From a gamma proteobacterium symbiont of Bathyaustriella thionipta (GTDB taxonomy: Bacteria > Pseudomonadota > Gammaproteobacteria > GRL18), in NCBI GenBank assembly GCA_025656775.1, contig JAHXHI010000104.1, forward strand, positions 1 to 34,774: a stretch of 34,774 nucleotides of DNA, read 5' to 3'. Both the position numbers and the translations under genes were made by a program. Each line of letters begins with the position of its first letter. Within the stretch, counting starts at the first letter, position 1. A model generated the notes under the pieces. That model was given only the letters and a program-made list of their open reading frames with translations. It made no database searches and was not told the origin of the DNA. This document shows, one piece after another, positions 25,689 to 34,774 of the stretch.

Positions 25689-26678
25689 ATGAACACAGAG
25701 TCAGACGTATCACATCAGCAGACCGATAAGACGCTGAATAATCAGGGGTTAAAAATCACCCCGGCAAAACGAATTATTCCCGTTTTTGATCATTCAGACA
25801 AACCCAATTCATCTCGCATGCCGACTTATATTCGCCAGGCATTGACCGATAAAACTCACTTTTCTGAAACAGCATCCAGTGTACATGACAATAAGCTGGT
25901 CACTGTATGTGAAGAAGCTCATTGTCCTAATCGTAATGAGTGCTGGAATCGCGGTACTGCTACCTTTATGCTGCTGGGGGATACCTGTACCCGTGCCTGT
26001 GGCTTTTGTGCGGTAAAAACAGGCTCACCAGATAGTGTTGACCAGTCAGAGCCAGCCCGAATTACTCAAGCCGTATCAGAAATGGTATTAGATTTTGTGG
26101 TTCTCACCTCGGTTAATCGTGATGAGCTGCCGGATGGTGGAGCCACTATTTTTGCCAATACTTTGCTTGAATTACGAAAAATGAACTCAGCCATCGGAGT
26201 GGAATTTTTAACCCCGGATTTTAGAAGTTGTCAGGAAAAAGCCATTGCGATTGTGGCTGAGACTCTGGCTGTTGCTCCTTATAGCGGTGAAGAAGCGATA
26301 CGTCTCATCTGGGGGCATAATATTGAAACCGTACCTTCGTTATATAAAGAAGTTCGCAAAGGCAGTAAATATGAGCGTTCATTAGAAATGCTGCGCCTTG
26401 CTGCAGAAGTGAACGATGTAGAAACCAAGTCATCAATTATTTTAGGACTGGGTGAGACAGAAGAAGAAGTGTATCAGGTGATGCAGGACTTACGTGCCAA
26501 TCAAGTCAGTCGAATTGCTCTGGGACAATATCTCAGACCGACACGATACCACCTTCCGGTCAAAGAATATCTGGCACTGGAACAATTTTCAGAGTATGAA
26601 AAAATGGCTCAGGCACTTGGTTTCAGCTGGGTGAAATCCGGCCCAATGGTACGTTCATCGTATCATGCGGAAGAATAA
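25689..26678 (+). CDS. lipA: Lipoyl synthase, divergent form in the glycine-cleavage operon
   Basis: A 329-residue radical-SAM enzyme inserting two sulfurs into octanoyl groups on lipoyl domains. The auxiliary [4Fe-4S] ligands C-x4-C-x5-C are Cys74/79/85, the radical-SAM CxxxCxxC is Cys100/104/107, and the C-terminal RSSY (Arg322-Tyr325) supplies the serine ligand, so it should be active. Compared with remembered LipA sequences, the segment between PDF and the conserved NHN-ET block is about eleven residues longer and the NHN is GHN; the C terminus also stops right after RSSYHAEE. It is the first gene of the riboswitch operon, so the likely client is the GcvH encoded three genes on. The octanoyl source (LipB or LplA) is not here. 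Confidence 0.88.
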   Translation: MNTESDVSHQQTDKTLNNQGLKITPAKRIIPVFDHSDKPNSSRMPTYIRQALTDKTHFSETASSVHDNKLVTVCEEAHCPNRNECWNRGTATFMLLGDTCTRACGFCAVKTGSPDSVDQSEPARITQAVSEMVLDFVVLTSVNRDELPDGGATIFANTLLELRKMNSAIGVEFLTPDFRSCQEKAIAIVAETLAVAPYSGEEAIRLIWGHNIETVPSLYKEVRKGSKYERSLEMLRLAAEVNDVETKSSIILGLGETEEEVYQVMQDLRANQVSRIALGQYLRPTRYHLPVKEYLALEQFSEYEKMAQALGFSWVKSGPMVRSSYHAEE

Positions 26679-26765
26679 TCAGATAGTGCTGCAGCATCTT
26701 TGTGCGCTGCCTTGTCCGGTATTATTTACATGTTTATAGACTTACAACAAAGTGAACAATTTATT

Positions 26766-27908
26766 ATGACTAATGACACTCTAAAACAAGCCTCTCTTAA
26801 AAAGACACCTCTTATTAAAGCCCATCAGAATATGGGAGCGAAGCTGGTTGATTTTGGCGGCTGGAATATGCCTATCCATTACGGTTCTCAAATCGATGAG
26901 CACCATTATGTCAGAAAACAAGCGGGCATGTTTGACGTATGCCATATGACGATTGTCGACTTACGCGGCAGCGAAGTGGTGGCTTATCTGGCAAAACTGC
27001 TGGCGAACGATGTGGCAAAAATTGCCGATAAACCAGGTAAGGCACTTTATAGCTGTATGCTCAATAATAGCGGTGGTGTGATCGATGATTTGATCATTTA
27101 TTCCATGGAATCCACCTGGGTTTGGGTGGTTGTAAACTCCGCTACCAGAGAAAAAGATATTGCCTGGATGCGTACGCAAATAGGTTCGATGGCTGTGGAT
27201 TTGAATGAGCGTGATGATTTAGCCATGATTGCGGTGCAAGGCCCTGATGCCAGAAAACTGGCCGCTCAGGCGCTGGGTGATGAAATTGCCGGTGCACAGG
27301 AGTTGAAACCCTTTAATGCCCTATTAATTAATGCCGGTGCTGAAAATGAACGTTTTGTGGCTCGTACGGGTTATACGGGTGAAGATGGTTATGAAATAGT
27401 ATGTGCCAATGATCAGGCTGAAGCCATGTGGAACCAGTTAGCTGATGCCGGTGTCAAGCCCTGTGGGTTAGGTGCCCGTGATACTCTGAGGCTTGAAGCA
27501 GGTATGAATCTTTACGGTAATGATATGGATGAAAACCAGTCGCCACTGGAAAGTGGTTTAAGCTGGACCGTTGATTTTAATAATGAACAACGTCAGTTTA
27601 TTGGTCGTGAGGCATTAGAAAAGCAAAAGAAACAGGGTTTAAAATATAAATTTGTCGGCCTGATCCTCAAGGGTAAAGGTATTTTACGAGCGCATCAAAA
27701 AGTAATGCTGGAAGGTGCTGGAGACGACACTAATGAAGGCGAGCTGACCAGTGGTAGTTTCTCGCCCACAATGCAGCAAGCCATTGGTTTTGCCAGAGTA
27801 CCGGTTGAGACAGGTGATAGCTGTCTGGTTGAAATACGAAAAAAACAATTAGCAGCGCAAGTGGTTAAATTACCATTTGTACGTCAGGGTAAGATTTTGG
27901 TTAATTAA
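26766..27908 (+). CDS. gcvT: Glycine-cleavage T protein (aminomethyltransferase)
   Basis: A 380-residue folate enzyme from the ATG at 26766 (MTNDTLKQASLKKTPL); the frame is open upstream to 26700 but that stretch is not family-like. It transfers the methylene group from the H-protein to tetrahydrofolate, releasing ammonia. Landmarks are VDFGGWNMPIHYGSQ near the N terminus, GMFDVCHM (GMFDVSHM in most members), ARTGYTGEDGYEI and GLGARDTLRLEAGMNLYGND. The Cys in place of the usual Ser in the FDVSH motif is unusual. Second gene of the riboswitch operon. Confidence 0.94.
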   Translation: MTNDTLKQASLKKTPLIKAHQNMGAKLVDFGGWNMPIHYGSQIDEHHYVRKQAGMFDVCHMTIVDLRGSEVVAYLAKLLANDVAKIADKPGKALYSCMLNNSGGVIDDLIIYSMESTWVWVVVNSATREKDIAWMRTQIGSMAVDLNERDDLAMIAVQGPDARKLAAQALGDEIAGAQELKPFNALLINAGAENERFVARTGYTGEDGYEIVCANDQAEAMWNQLADAGVKPCGLGARDTLRLEAGMNLYGNDMDENQSPLESGLSWTVDFNNEQRQFIGREALEKQKKQGLKYKFVGLILKGKGILRAHQKVMLEGAGDDTNEGELTSGSFSPTMQQAIGFARVPVETGDSCLVEIRKKQLAAQVVKLPFVRQGKILVN

Positions 27909-27980
27909 ATCATAGACCTTTTATAATTTGGTAAACTAACAATAGTTAATAACACACATTCAAAATACAAGGTAAAAAAA

Positions 27981-28376
27981 ATGAGTGATATCCCAAAAGA
28001 ATTAAAATATACAACCTCCCATGAATGGGTTCGTACGGAAGATGACGGCTCACTAACCGTCGGTATCACTGAGCATGCTCAAGGTCTGTTAGGTGATATG
28101 GTTTTTGTTGAATTACCTGAAGTGGGTGATGACTTTGAAGCAGAACAGGATTGTGCTGTGGTTGAATCAGTGAAGGCTGCATCCGATATTTACTGCCCGA
28201 TTGAAGGGCAGGTCGTTGCAGTTAATGAGGAATTGGAAGACTCTCCAGAGCAGATTAATGTGAATGCCTATCATGAAGGCTGGATTTTCCGTATACAACC
28301 CGTTAATGCCAGTCATATTGATAATTTAATGGGAGCTGATGAATATGCTGAGTTGGTTGAATCTGAATCACACTAA
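27981..28376 (+). CDS. gcvH: Glycine-cleavage H protein
   Basis: A 131-residue lipoyl carrier shuttling the aminomethyl group between P, T and L proteins. The lipoylated lysine is Lys65 in [14 protein letters not shown], with the HEWV and [22 protein letters not shown] blocks in place. AAGGT lies 7 bases before the ATG. A G/C hairpin follows before gcvPA. Confidence 0.96.
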   Translation: MSDIPKELKYTTSHEWVRTEDDGSLTVGITEHAQGLLGDMVFVELPEVGDDFEAEQDCAVVESVKAASDIYCPIEGQVVAVNEELEDSPEQINVNAYHEGWIFRIQPVNASHIDNLMGADEYAELVESESH

Positions 28377-28404
28377 TTAGTATCCATCCATTTATTCTGC
28401 ATTT

Positions 28405-28434
28405 AACTCCCCCCTTCTAAAGAAAGGGGGGGTT
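28405..28434 (+). terminator. C/G hairpin between gcvH and gcvPA
   Basis: AACTCCCCCCTT pairs with AAGGGGGGGTT (about 10 bp with a bulge) and is followed by ATTTAT. The stem is strong but the tail is not a proper T run, so it may act as partial terminator or as a stabiliser that raises GcvH and GcvT over GcvP. Confidence 0.5.
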
Positions 28435-28471
28435 ATTTATAGTGACCTGTTTTTCTGTTTGAGATAAAAGA

Positions 28472-29890
28472 ATGCCTTATATACCCCATACACCGAATGA
28501 AGTGAAAGAAATGCTTCGTGTCATTGGTGCTGACTCCATTAATGACTTATTTGATGAAATCCCTCAGGAATTGCGTACAGACATCAGTGCAATACCCTTA
28601 GGAAAGTCTGAAATGGCTGTACAGCGTCAGCTATCTGAAAAGTCTAACATTGATGGCACGCCTTTGTGTTTTGCCGGTGGCGGTGCATATGAGCATCATA
28701 TTCCCGCAGCCTTATGGCAGGTTGCCACTCGTGGGGAATTTTATTCTGCGTATACACCGTATCAGGCAGAAGCGAGTCAGGGGACATTACAGGTTATCTA
28801 TGAATTTCAAAGCATGATTGCCAGCCTGATGGCAATGGATGTCTCGAATGCCTCTTTATATGATGGGGCTTCCGGTTTAGCCGAAGCGGTTTTAATGGCG
28901 GTGCGAGCCAATCGTAAGGCAAAATCAAAACGAATTTTGATGCCTAAGTCTGTGTCACCCGTGTACCGTCAGGTGGTTGAAACAATCGTAAAAAATCAGG
29001 GGATCACACTGGATTTGATTGATTTTGAACTAACAACCGGCAGCATGGATCCCCTTTCTGTAAAAAATCAGTTTAATAATGATGAAGCATTTGCGGCTCT
29101 GGTCATACCACAGCCTAATTATTTTGGCTCTCTTGAAGAAGTACATCAGCTGACCGATTGGGCACATGAACAGGGTGGTTTGGTCATTACACAGGTCAAT
29201 CCTATTGCCATGTCTTTATTAGAAGCGCCTGGAAACTGGGGTAAGAACGGTGCTGATATCGCTGTTGGTGAAGCTCAGCCTCTGGGTATTCCACTGTCAT
29301 CGGGCGGACCCTATATTGGTTTTATAGCCTGTAAACAAAAACTGGTGAGACAATTACCAGGCCGTATTGTGGGGCGGACTGTTGATCTGGATGGTAAGCC
29401 GGGGTTTTCATTGACACTACAGGCCAGAGAACAGCATATCCGTCGTTCCAAGGCCACCTCAAATATTTGTACTAATCAAGGGCTGATGGCAACCGCCGTG
29501 ACCATGTATCTTTCTTTTCTGGGTACAGACGGTATGCAAAAAGTAGCAGCCTCATGTGTGGCTAATACACAGAAGTTAATGGCGCTATTAGAAGAAAGTT
29601 CAGTGATTCAATTTCCTTTTGGCAAAACGGTTTTTCATGAATTTGTTGTCGCATTAGACGTGCCTGTAGAGCTTGTGCTGGAGCGTTTGGCAGAAGAAGA
29701 TATTGTTGGCGGGATTAATCTTTGTTTACAGCAAACTAACCAGCAAGCAGCAGACGAGCATAAAAATCACTTATTAATTTGCGTGACGGAAACAAAAACT
29801 GAAGAAGAACTACAGTTTTTCTCAAATACACTTATTAATATCTGTTCGGACATTAGTTCTCAAAGCAGCAGTGAAGGAGAACAGAAATGA
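28472..29890 (+). CDS. gcvPA: Glycine dehydrogenase (decarboxylating) subunit 1
   Basis: A 472-residue protein equal to the N-terminal half of P protein, beginning [17 protein letters not shown] and containing [29 protein letters not shown] and [25 protein letters not shown]. It pairs with GcvPB to decarboxylate glycine. The split form is common in Firmicutes, archaea and many non-enteric gammaproteobacteria. It overlaps gcvPB by 4 bp (ATGA). Confidence 0.94.
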   Translation: MPYIPHTPNEVKEMLRVIGADSINDLFDEIPQELRTDISAIPLGKSEMAVQRQLSEKSNIDGTPLCFAGGGAYEHHIPAALWQVATRGEFYSAYTPYQAEASQGTLQVIYEFQSMIASLMAMDVSNASLYDGASGLAEAVLMAVRANRKAKSKRILMPKSVSPVYRQVVETIVKNQGITLDLIDFELTTGSMDPLSVKNQFNNDEAFAALVIPQPNYFGSLEEVHQLTDWAHEQGGLVITQVNPIAMSLLEAPGNWGKNGADIAVGEAQPLGIPLSSGGPYIGFIACKQKLVRQLPGRIVGRTVDLDGKPGFSLTLQAREQHIRRSKATSNICTNQGLMATAVTMYLSFLGTDGMQKVAASCVANTQKLMALLEESSVIQFPFGKTVFHEFVVALDVPVELVLERLAEEDIVGGINLCLQQTNQQAADEHKNHLLICVTETKTEEELQFFSNTLINICSDISSQSSSEGEQK

Positions 29891-31383
29891 GTAAAAGAAT
29901 CGTTGAACAAAATGCAGACACATTAATCTTTGAACTATCTGATCAGACTCGTCGCAGTACGTCACTTGCACCTGATATTGATGTTAATGAGGTGTGTCTT
30001 GAGCTACCTGATCATCTACAACGTAAGAAAACATTAGAATTGCCTCAAGTGGGTGAATTACAGGTGTTACGTCATTATACTCGACTATCACAAAAGAACT
30101 TTTCTATTGATACACACTTTTATCCTTTAGGCTCTTGTACCATGAAATACAATCCGCGTGTTTGTAATACTCTGGCGCAATTACCGGGTTTTACCAGTCG
30201 GCACCCAATGGCACATGCTTCAATGAGTCAGGGAGTCATGAGTTGTCTGTTTGATTTGCAGACGATGCTGAAGGAAGCCACGGGGATGAAGCAAGTGTCA
30301 TTGACGCCTATGGCCGGTGCTCAGGGTGAGTTTGCCGGTGTCGCAATGATACGCGCTTATCATGATAATAATAACGATACCCAGCGCAGTGAAATTATTG
30401 TGCCTGATGCGGCTCATGGCACCAATCCAGCGACTGCCGTGATGTGTGGTTATAAAGTAAAAGAAATACCCACCAATGAACATGGGGATATTGATATTGA
30501 GGCTCTGGAAAAAATTATCGGTCCTCAGACTGCGGGTATCATGTTAACTAACCCATCAACCCTGGGTGTTTTTGAGCGTAAAATTAAACTCATTGCAGAT
30601 ATGATCCATAAAGCAGGTGGTCTGCTTTATTATGATGGTGCTAACCTTAATGCGATTTTAGGAAAGGTTAAACCGGGCGATATGGGCTTTGATGTGATTC
30701 ATATGAATCTGCATAAAACCTTCTCTACACCTCATGGCGGCGGTGGTCCTGGTTCGGGGCCCATAGGTGTAAGTGAACGCTTACAACCCTTCGTTCCTGT
30801 ACCTATTGTAGGTCACAGTGACAAAAAAGGTTATTATTGGATCACCGAAGAAGAATTGCCATTAAGTATCGGCCGCTTATCCGCATGGATGGGCAATGTA
30901 GGCATCTTATTGCGTGCTTATATTTATGCCTTATTATTAGGCCGTGATGGTATGGAGCGTGTGGCTGATTTCGCTACCTTGAATGCCAATTATTTGTTAA
31001 AACGTTTAATGGCTGCAGATTTTGAAATGGCTTTTCCGGAACGTCGCGCCAGTCATGAGTTTATTCTGACCTTGCGCAAAGAAATGAAAGAATATGGCAC
31101 CAGTGCCATGGATTTTGCCAAGCGTTTGCTGGATTATGGCTTTCATGCACCCACAACCTATTTCCCGCTGTTAGTGCCGGAATGTTTTTTGATCGAACCC
31201 ACAGAAACCGAAAGCAGGGCTGATTTAGATGCTTTTGTCGAGACCTTGATTAAGATTAGAGAAGAGGCTGAACAATCACCTGATTTATTAAAAGGTGCGC
31301 CTTTTGAGTTACCCGTCAGGCGTTTAGATGATGTCAAAGCTGCCAGAGAGCTGGATTTGAATTTTTACTACTCGGAAGCTTGA
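29887..31383 (+). CDS. gcvPB: Glycine dehydrogenase (decarboxylating) subunit 2
   Basis: A 498-residue PLP subunit equal to the C-terminal half of P protein. The PLP lysine is Lys277 in [19 protein letters not shown]. Other family blocks are [26 protein letters not shown] and [11 protein letters not shown]. Translational coupling to gcvPA by a 4-bp overlap fits an obligate heteromer. It is the last gene of the riboswitch operon; no L protein (lpd) gene is present. Confidence 0.95.
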   Translation: MSKRIVEQNADTLIFELSDQTRRSTSLAPDIDVNEVCLELPDHLQRKKTLELPQVGELQVLRHYTRLSQKNFSIDTHFYPLGSCTMKYNPRVCNTLAQLPGFTSRHPMAHASMSQGVMSCLFDLQTMLKEATGMKQVSLTPMAGAQGEFAGVAMIRAYHDNNNDTQRSEIIVPDAAHGTNPATAVMCGYKVKEIPTNEHGDIDIEALEKIIGPQTAGIMLTNPSTLGVFERKIKLIADMIHKAGGLLYYDGANLNAILGKVKPGDMGFDVIHMNLHKTFSTPHGGGGPGSGPIGVSERLQPFVPVPIVGHSDKKGYYWITEEELPLSIGRLSAWMGNVGILLRAYIYALLLGRDGMERVADFATLNANYLLKRLMAADFEMAFPERRASHEFILTLRKEMKEYGTSAMDFAKRLLDYGFHAPTTYFPLLVPECFLIEPTETESRADLDAFVETLIKIREEAEQSPDLLKGAPFELPVRRLDDVKAARELDLNFYYSEA

Positions 31384-31501
31384 GCCAGGCAAAAAATTAG
31401 CAAGCATAATTTCGAATGTTTAAATGACTAAAAAACAGGCGGGTAAAATTTTTTGTTATATAAAACCTGATACTTCTCAAACGAAAGGAAATTAGCTGGA
31501 A

Positions 31502-31861
31502 ATGAAACCAGGTAAAACAGGCATTGCCCGTATTATTGCTGCGGGAGGCTATTCATGGCAGGGCTTAACGGCTGCGTTTCAACATGAGGCTGCTTTTCGG
31601 CAGGAGCTTTTCCTGGCGCTTGTTCTTTTGCCGATGGCTATCTGGTTAGCAGACAACAGCCTTGAATCGGCGTTGATGATTGCCTGTTTGTTTATTGTTT
31701 TAATTGCAGAGATACTTAATTCTGCAATTGAAGCAGTCGTTGATCGCTTTGGTCCAGAACAACATGAATTATCAGGAAGAGCAAAAGATATGGGGTCAGC
31801 TGCTGTCTTCCTGTCCCTGGTAAATGTGGTGGTTGTCTGGGCGCTTGTTTTATTTTTTTAA
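31502..31861 (+). CDS. dgkA: Diacylglycerol kinase
   Basis: A 119-residue integral inner-membrane kinase with three spans that phosphorylates diacylglycerol from osmoregulated glucan or LPS metabolism. Motifs are EAAFRQE near residue 35, AEILNSAIEAVVDR and ELSGRAKDMGSAAVFL. Length is close to the 122 residues of E. coli. Only 63 bp separate it from the next gene. Confidence 0.95.
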   Translation: MKPGKTGIARIIAAGGYSWQGLTAAFQHEAAFRQELFLALVLLPMAIWLADNSLESALMIACLFIVLIAEILNSAIEAVVDRFGPEQHELSGRAKDMGSAAVFLSLVNVVVVWALVLFF

Positions 31862-31924
31862 CCTTTAACTTTTTCAAAAAAATATCAGTATCTAAAAAAT
31901 TCATTTTAATTATCAAGGAACATT

Positions 31925-32857
31925 ATGACAGCTCTTATTTGCGGCTCTGTTGCTTATGACCATATTATGGTTTTTCCCGATTATTTTAAAAACCATATAT
32001 TGCCAGATAAAATTCATATGTTGAATGTTTCCTTTCTGGTACCTGATATGCGTCGTGAGTTTGGTGGTTGTGCTGGTAATATAGCCTATACACTAAAGCT
32101 TCTTGGTGGTGATGGTGCCTTGATGGCAACGGTTGGCTCCGATTTTTCAGCATACGAAAAATGGCTGGCGCAATGCGGAATTTCCAGTCAATACATAAAA
32201 GAAATTGATGATAGCTATACGGGACAGGCTTTTATTACCACTGATCAGGATGACAACCAGATTACTGCTTTTCATCCGGGGGCAATGGGTGAATCACAGC
32301 AAAACAAAGTCGCTGATGCTGAAGGTGTCACTATTGGGATTGTTTCACCTGATGGTCGTGACGGCATGATTGAGCATGCTCGCCAATTTTCAGAGGCAAA
32401 CATTCCCTTTATCTTTGATCCTGGTCAGGGTATGCCAATGTTTAGCGGAGATGATCTAAAAATATTTTTAAAACAAGCAACCTGGCTTACTGTTAATGAT
32501 TATGAAATGCAGCTGTTTCTCGATAAAACTGGAATGACACCCGCTGAAGTGGCTGAGCAGGTAGAAGCATTGGTGATCACTCGAGGTAGTGAAGGCGCTG
32601 AAATTATTACCAGAGATAGCAATATTATGATTCCGGTTGTTGAGGTGGATGATATACTGGATCCTACCGGTTGTGGGGATGCATTTCGCAGTGGTTTGCT
32701 TTATGGCTTGATGAATGATCTGGATTGGGAAGTAACAGGACGTATTGCCAGTTTATTGGGGGCTATCAAGATTACACATCATGGCACTCAAAATCATCAT
32801 TTTACAATGGCTGAATTTAAGGCGCGCTTTAAATCTGTTTTTGATATGAGTTTTTAA
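31925..32857 (+). CDS. PfkB-family adenosine kinase
   Basis: A 310-residue ribokinase-superfamily protein with CGSVAYDHIM at the N terminus, the FGGCAGNIAYTLKLLGG substrate lid, and the C-terminal signature DPTGCGDAFRSGLLYGL with the catalytic Asp. The GCGDAFR form and length match bacterial adenosine kinases rather than ribokinase or fructokinase. Adenosine salvage is therefore likely but not proven. An AAGGA site precedes the ATG. Confidence 0.85.
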   Translation: MTALICGSVAYDHIMVFPDYFKNHILPDKIHMLNVSFLVPDMRREFGGCAGNIAYTLKLLGGDGALMATVGSDFSAYEKWLAQCGISSQYIKEIDDSYTGQAFITTDQDDNQITAFHPGAMGESQQNKVADAEGVTIGIVSPDGRDGMIEHARQFSEANIPFIFDPGQGMPMFSGDDLKIFLKQATWLTVNDYEMQLFLDKTGMTPAEVAEQVEALVITRGSEGAEIITRDSNIMIPVVEVDDILDPTGCGDAFRSGLLYGLMNDLDWEVTGRIASLLGAIKITHHGTQNHHFTMAEFKARFKSVFDMSF

Positions 32858-32861
32858 TTAA

Positions 32862-32915
32862 ATAAAAAGACAAAAGAGCCGTAACATTGAAATGATAAGC
32901 CTTTTGTCTTTTTAT
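32862..32915 (+). terminator. Terminator of the dgkA-kinase unit
   Basis: A perfect 15-bp stem, ATAAAAAGACAAAAG (32862-32876) with its complement (32901-32915), carries a T-rich descending arm and works symmetrically as an intrinsic terminator. Confidence 0.8.
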
Positions 32916-33067
32916 GCCATTTTTCATCCCTTTTTATCCTCAGTATGTTGAAAATGTCGTGTTCTGTGTTTTCGGTCTCATTTCTTAAAAAATTGTATAT
33001 CACTTAACAAAATGTCAGCATAATACTACAAATTCATTTTAAATAAAGAAAATTTTACGTATTTATA

Positions 33068-33096
33068 TTGCATCACCAAATTGATAAGGGTATAAA
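33068..33096 (+). promoter_or_regulatory. Promoter candidate of the cold-shock gene
   Basis: TTGCAT (33068-33073), a 17-bp spacer and TATAAA (33091-33096) give a start near 33103 and a 70-nt AT-rich leader, long enough for a temperature-sensitive 5' structure. The rest of 32916-33067 is AT-rich with nothing recognised. Confidence 0.45.
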
Positions 33097-33173
33097 TAAA
33101 TTTATTTAAAAGCGACAAAAAAGATTCAAAAATCCTTCTGTCATAATCAAGTTATTTTTTAAGGGATATAAAA

Positions 33174-33395
33174 ATGGATAAACGCGAAGTAGGTACCGTG
33201 AAATGGTTTAATAATGCCAAAGGATTTGGTTTTATCGTTCTTGAAGAGCATGATGATATTTTTGTTCATTTCCGCTCAATTCGTGGTGAAGGATACCGTA
33301 CTCTTAAGCAGGGAGCTGATGTTGAATTTAATCTGGTGACAGGACAGAAAGGTTTGCAGGCAGAAGATGTTATCCCGCTGGATAAACAACCCTGA
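33174..33395 (+). CDS. Cold-shock domain protein
   Basis: A 73-residue single-stranded nucleic acid chaperone. RNP1 is KGFGFIV (residues 16-22) and RNP2 is DIFVHF (residues 28-33). The usual VKWFN motif is present at 9-13. It is the size of CspA-family proteins, though the RNP2-following [10 protein letters not shown] differs from the common SAIQ form and resembles CspD/CspE relatives. AAGGGA precedes the ATG. Confidence 0.94.
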   Translation: MDKREVGTVKWFNNAKGFGFIVLEEHDDIFVHFRSIRGEGYRTLKQGADVEFNLVTGQKGLQAEDVIPLDKQP

Positions 33396-33516
33396 TCCAA
33401 TTCAGTGACAGGTTCTTGGTATTATCATGCCGAGGTCTGTGACAAAATACAAAAATTCAATGGATCAATGTTGTTAATAGTAAAGCAATGTCTGATCCTG
33501 AGATTTAAAACTCATA

Positions 33517-33972
33517 ATGAAATATTTAGCGCTATTAACGTATTTAATCCTGCCGATATCTGTTCCAGCCCAAATAATCTATAAGTGTACTAACTCTGAT
33601 AACAGCATTAGTTTTCAAGGTGATCCCTGTACGTTAAAGCAATCCAGTAAGCGTATTGATATTGAAGTGGGTCCGGCTCATACGGGAACGCCATGGTATA
33701 AAAATCGTGGCAGTGCTCATACAGTAGGAAGTGCTGATCCTGTTTATCGTCAGAATAAAAAAGTAAATAAGGTTGTTAAGAAAAAAAATGATAACACTTG
33801 CCAGCACTATAAAGACCGTCTTAACGATGCGCAAGAAATAAGATGGGACATAAAAAAAAGGCGTTATTATAGTCGCAGTCAAAAAGACATTTATGAACGA
33901 CGAATTTCAGATGCTAAGAATGATGTCGCCAAGCACTGTCATGCTCAAAGCAGAGGTTTAAGCTCGAATTGA
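33517..33972 (+). CDS. Secreted DUF4124-type small protein
   Basis: A 151-residue protein with a signal peptide (MKYLALLTYLILPISVPAQ) followed by the DUF4124 pattern IYKC-TNSDNSISFQGDPC, a short cysteine-paired beta unit common in gammaproteobacterial periplasmic proteins. The remainder is basic and Lys/Arg-rich with two further cysteines (Cys near 95 and 141). Function of the family is unknown. Confidence 0.8.
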   Translation: MKYLALLTYLILPISVPAQIIYKCTNSDNSISFQGDPCTLKQSSKRIDIEVGPAHTGTPWYKNRGSAHTVGSADPVYRQNKKVNKVVKKKNDNTCQHYKDRLNDAQEIRWDIKKRRYYSRSQKDIYERRISDAKNDVAKHCHAQSRGLSSN

Positions 33973-34250
33973 TTGAGCACTCAAAGTCTCAGTATCATTG
34001 AGGTATATAATGACAATTGTTCACAAAATACGGCCTTTCAAAACACTGGTGTGACTCACTGAATAAGCACACAATCCTTAGCTGATAAAACTGATGTTCT
34101 GTGAAAGAGAAGTTAAATTAAAAGGGGGAGATGCGCTCTTCAACCATAATCAATAGCGACTTAAAATTATTTTTTTACCTTTGATCCAAGTTACTCCGCT
34201 ATTTATGCTATTATTAGCCCCTTTTATAAGCAGCAATGAGCTATTTAATT

Positions 34251-34700
34251 ATGAGCAGTGAATTATCATCCATACACTTGAAAAAAGGTCAGGAACGCCG
34301 ACTCAATCAAGGGCACCTATGGGTATATAGTAATGAAATTGATACGCAAAAAACATCGTTAAAGAGCTTTACTGCCGGAGAGCAAGTTGTGGTGGTTTCT
34401 CATCAGGGTAAAGCACTCGGTATTGCCTATATTAATCCTCACTCATTAATTGCTGCTCGTTTGGTAAGCCGCAAAACGTGCGTGGCACTAGACCGCTCAC
34501 TTTTTGTACATCGTATTAAAATTGCACTGTCGCTTAGAGAAAAACTGTTTGCTAAACCATTTTATCGTCTTATTTTTGGTGAGAGTGATTTACTGCCCGG
34601 TATCGTCGTTGATCGATTCAATGATATTTTAGTGGTGCAGATCACTACGGCAGGTATGGAACAACAACGTCAGGCACTGATTGAAGCGTTGAGGCTGTAG
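34251..34700 (+). pseudogene. rlmI: RlmI, 23S rRNA m5C methyltransferase, truncated by the terminal repeat
   Basis: The N-terminal PUA domain (IHLKKGQERRLNQGHLWVYSNEI, about residues 7-29) and the linker with FGESDLLPGIVVDRFNDILVVQI match RlmI/YccW, which methylates C1962 of 23S rRNA. The normal protein has close to 400 residues; here the frame stops after 149 (started at ATG 34251; an ATG at 34236 is an alternative). The last native residues are ALIEAL; the final ARG-LEU-stop is encoded by the inverted repeat starting GAGGCTGTAG. The Rossmann methyltransferase domain is absent, so this copy cannot be active unless the repeat is an assembly artefact. Confidence 0.85.
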
Positions 34701-34773
34701 AATTACTCCAAAAACACCTTTTTTGACATAAAGCATAATGCTAACGATTTAATTCAGCCTTTCTCTTGAGTGG
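34687..34773. repeat. 87-bp terminal inverted repeat, right copy
   Basis: Exact reverse complement of bases 1-87. It interrupts rlmI. Reading into the repeat from the gene gives GAGGCTGTAGAATTACTCC, and a TTGACA hexamer at 34723-34728 points inward as an IS promoter would. The two copies therefore appear to be the same end of one element in opposite orientation. Confidence 0.85.
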
Positions 34774-34774
34774 C

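Noticed and set aside
1-34774. Terminal inverted repeats taken as ends of a linear plasmid, phage or giant transposon
   Set aside because: The interior is ordinary chromosomal housekeeping content, with no replication, capsid or transfer genes, and one repeat copy interrupts rlmI. A multicopy IS at contig edges explains it better.

Overview
The window is 34.8 kb of AT-rich (roughly 40% GC by eye) gammaproteobacterial chromosome made almost entirely of housekeeping genes. The order zapB-like/zapA/ssrS/fau divergent from ygfB/pepP/ubiH/ubiI is the classical gammaproteobacterial ubiquinone-6S RNA locus. Glycine decarboxylase split into GcvPA and GcvPB, a giant DUF3683-type FAD/Fe-S oxidoreductase and a Coq7-type hydroxylase point to a lineage outside Enterobacterales (Thiotrichales-, Chromatiales- or Methylococcales-like). 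The genus cannot be fixed from the sequence alone.

Layout. 1-3.3 kb: a SprA/CJM1_0395-type putative metalloprotease, then coq7 and glcF on the minus strand, and a small thioredoxin-like [2Fe-2S] ferredoxin divergent from them. 3.4-3.55 kb: an intergenic unit with a strong promoter and a terminator that looks like an unannotated small RNA. 3.8-4.7 kb: rplM-rpsI. 4.8-6.4 kb: a general porin behind a long AT-rich regulatory region with two matching palindromes. 6.4-7.4 kb: a REP-associated tyrosine transposase (RAYT) element bounded by short GGGGTCAGAGT hairpins, a third copy of which lies before ilvA. 7.5-11.4 kb: the giant FAD/Fe-S oxidoreductase. 11.4-13.8 kb: rpiA and ilvA. 13.8-14.2 kb: an array of hairpins, including a 44-bp tandem duplication, and a predicted 33-residue membrane peptide. 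14.2-20.8 kb: the fau/6S/zapA and ygfB-pepP-ubiH-ubiI block. 20.9-24.7 kb: a ferric-iron ABC transporter (fbpABC type), then divergent arfB. 25.3-31.4 kb: a tandem glycine riboswitch followed by a lipoyl-synthase gene and gcvT-gcvH-gcvPA-gcvPB. 31.5-34.7 kb: dgkA, a PfkB-type adenosine kinase, a cold-shock protein, a secreted DUF4124 protein, and rlmI cut off at the window edge.

How the genes work together. Coq7, UbiH and UbiI are the ring hydroxylases of ubiquinone synthesis. GlcF and the giant flavoprotein are 2-hydroxyacid-type dehydrogenases that would feed electrons to quinone. The riboswitch unit couples glycine sensing to glycine cleavage and to lipoylation of its H protein. FbpABC supplies iron to a gene set rich in Fe-S and diiron enzymes.

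The two ends carry a perfect 87-bp inverted repeat. At the right end it replaces the rest of rlmI, so the boundaries are best read as copies of one multicopy element (probably an insertion-sequence end) where assembly stopped. No phage, CRISPR, defence island or tRNA was seen. The best candidates for undescribed biology are the anti-Shine-Dalgarno-bearing small RNA at 3.44-3.55 kb, the helically phased palindrome pair before the porin, the hairpin array with its micro-protein, and the divergent lipoyl synthase under glycine-riboswitch control.
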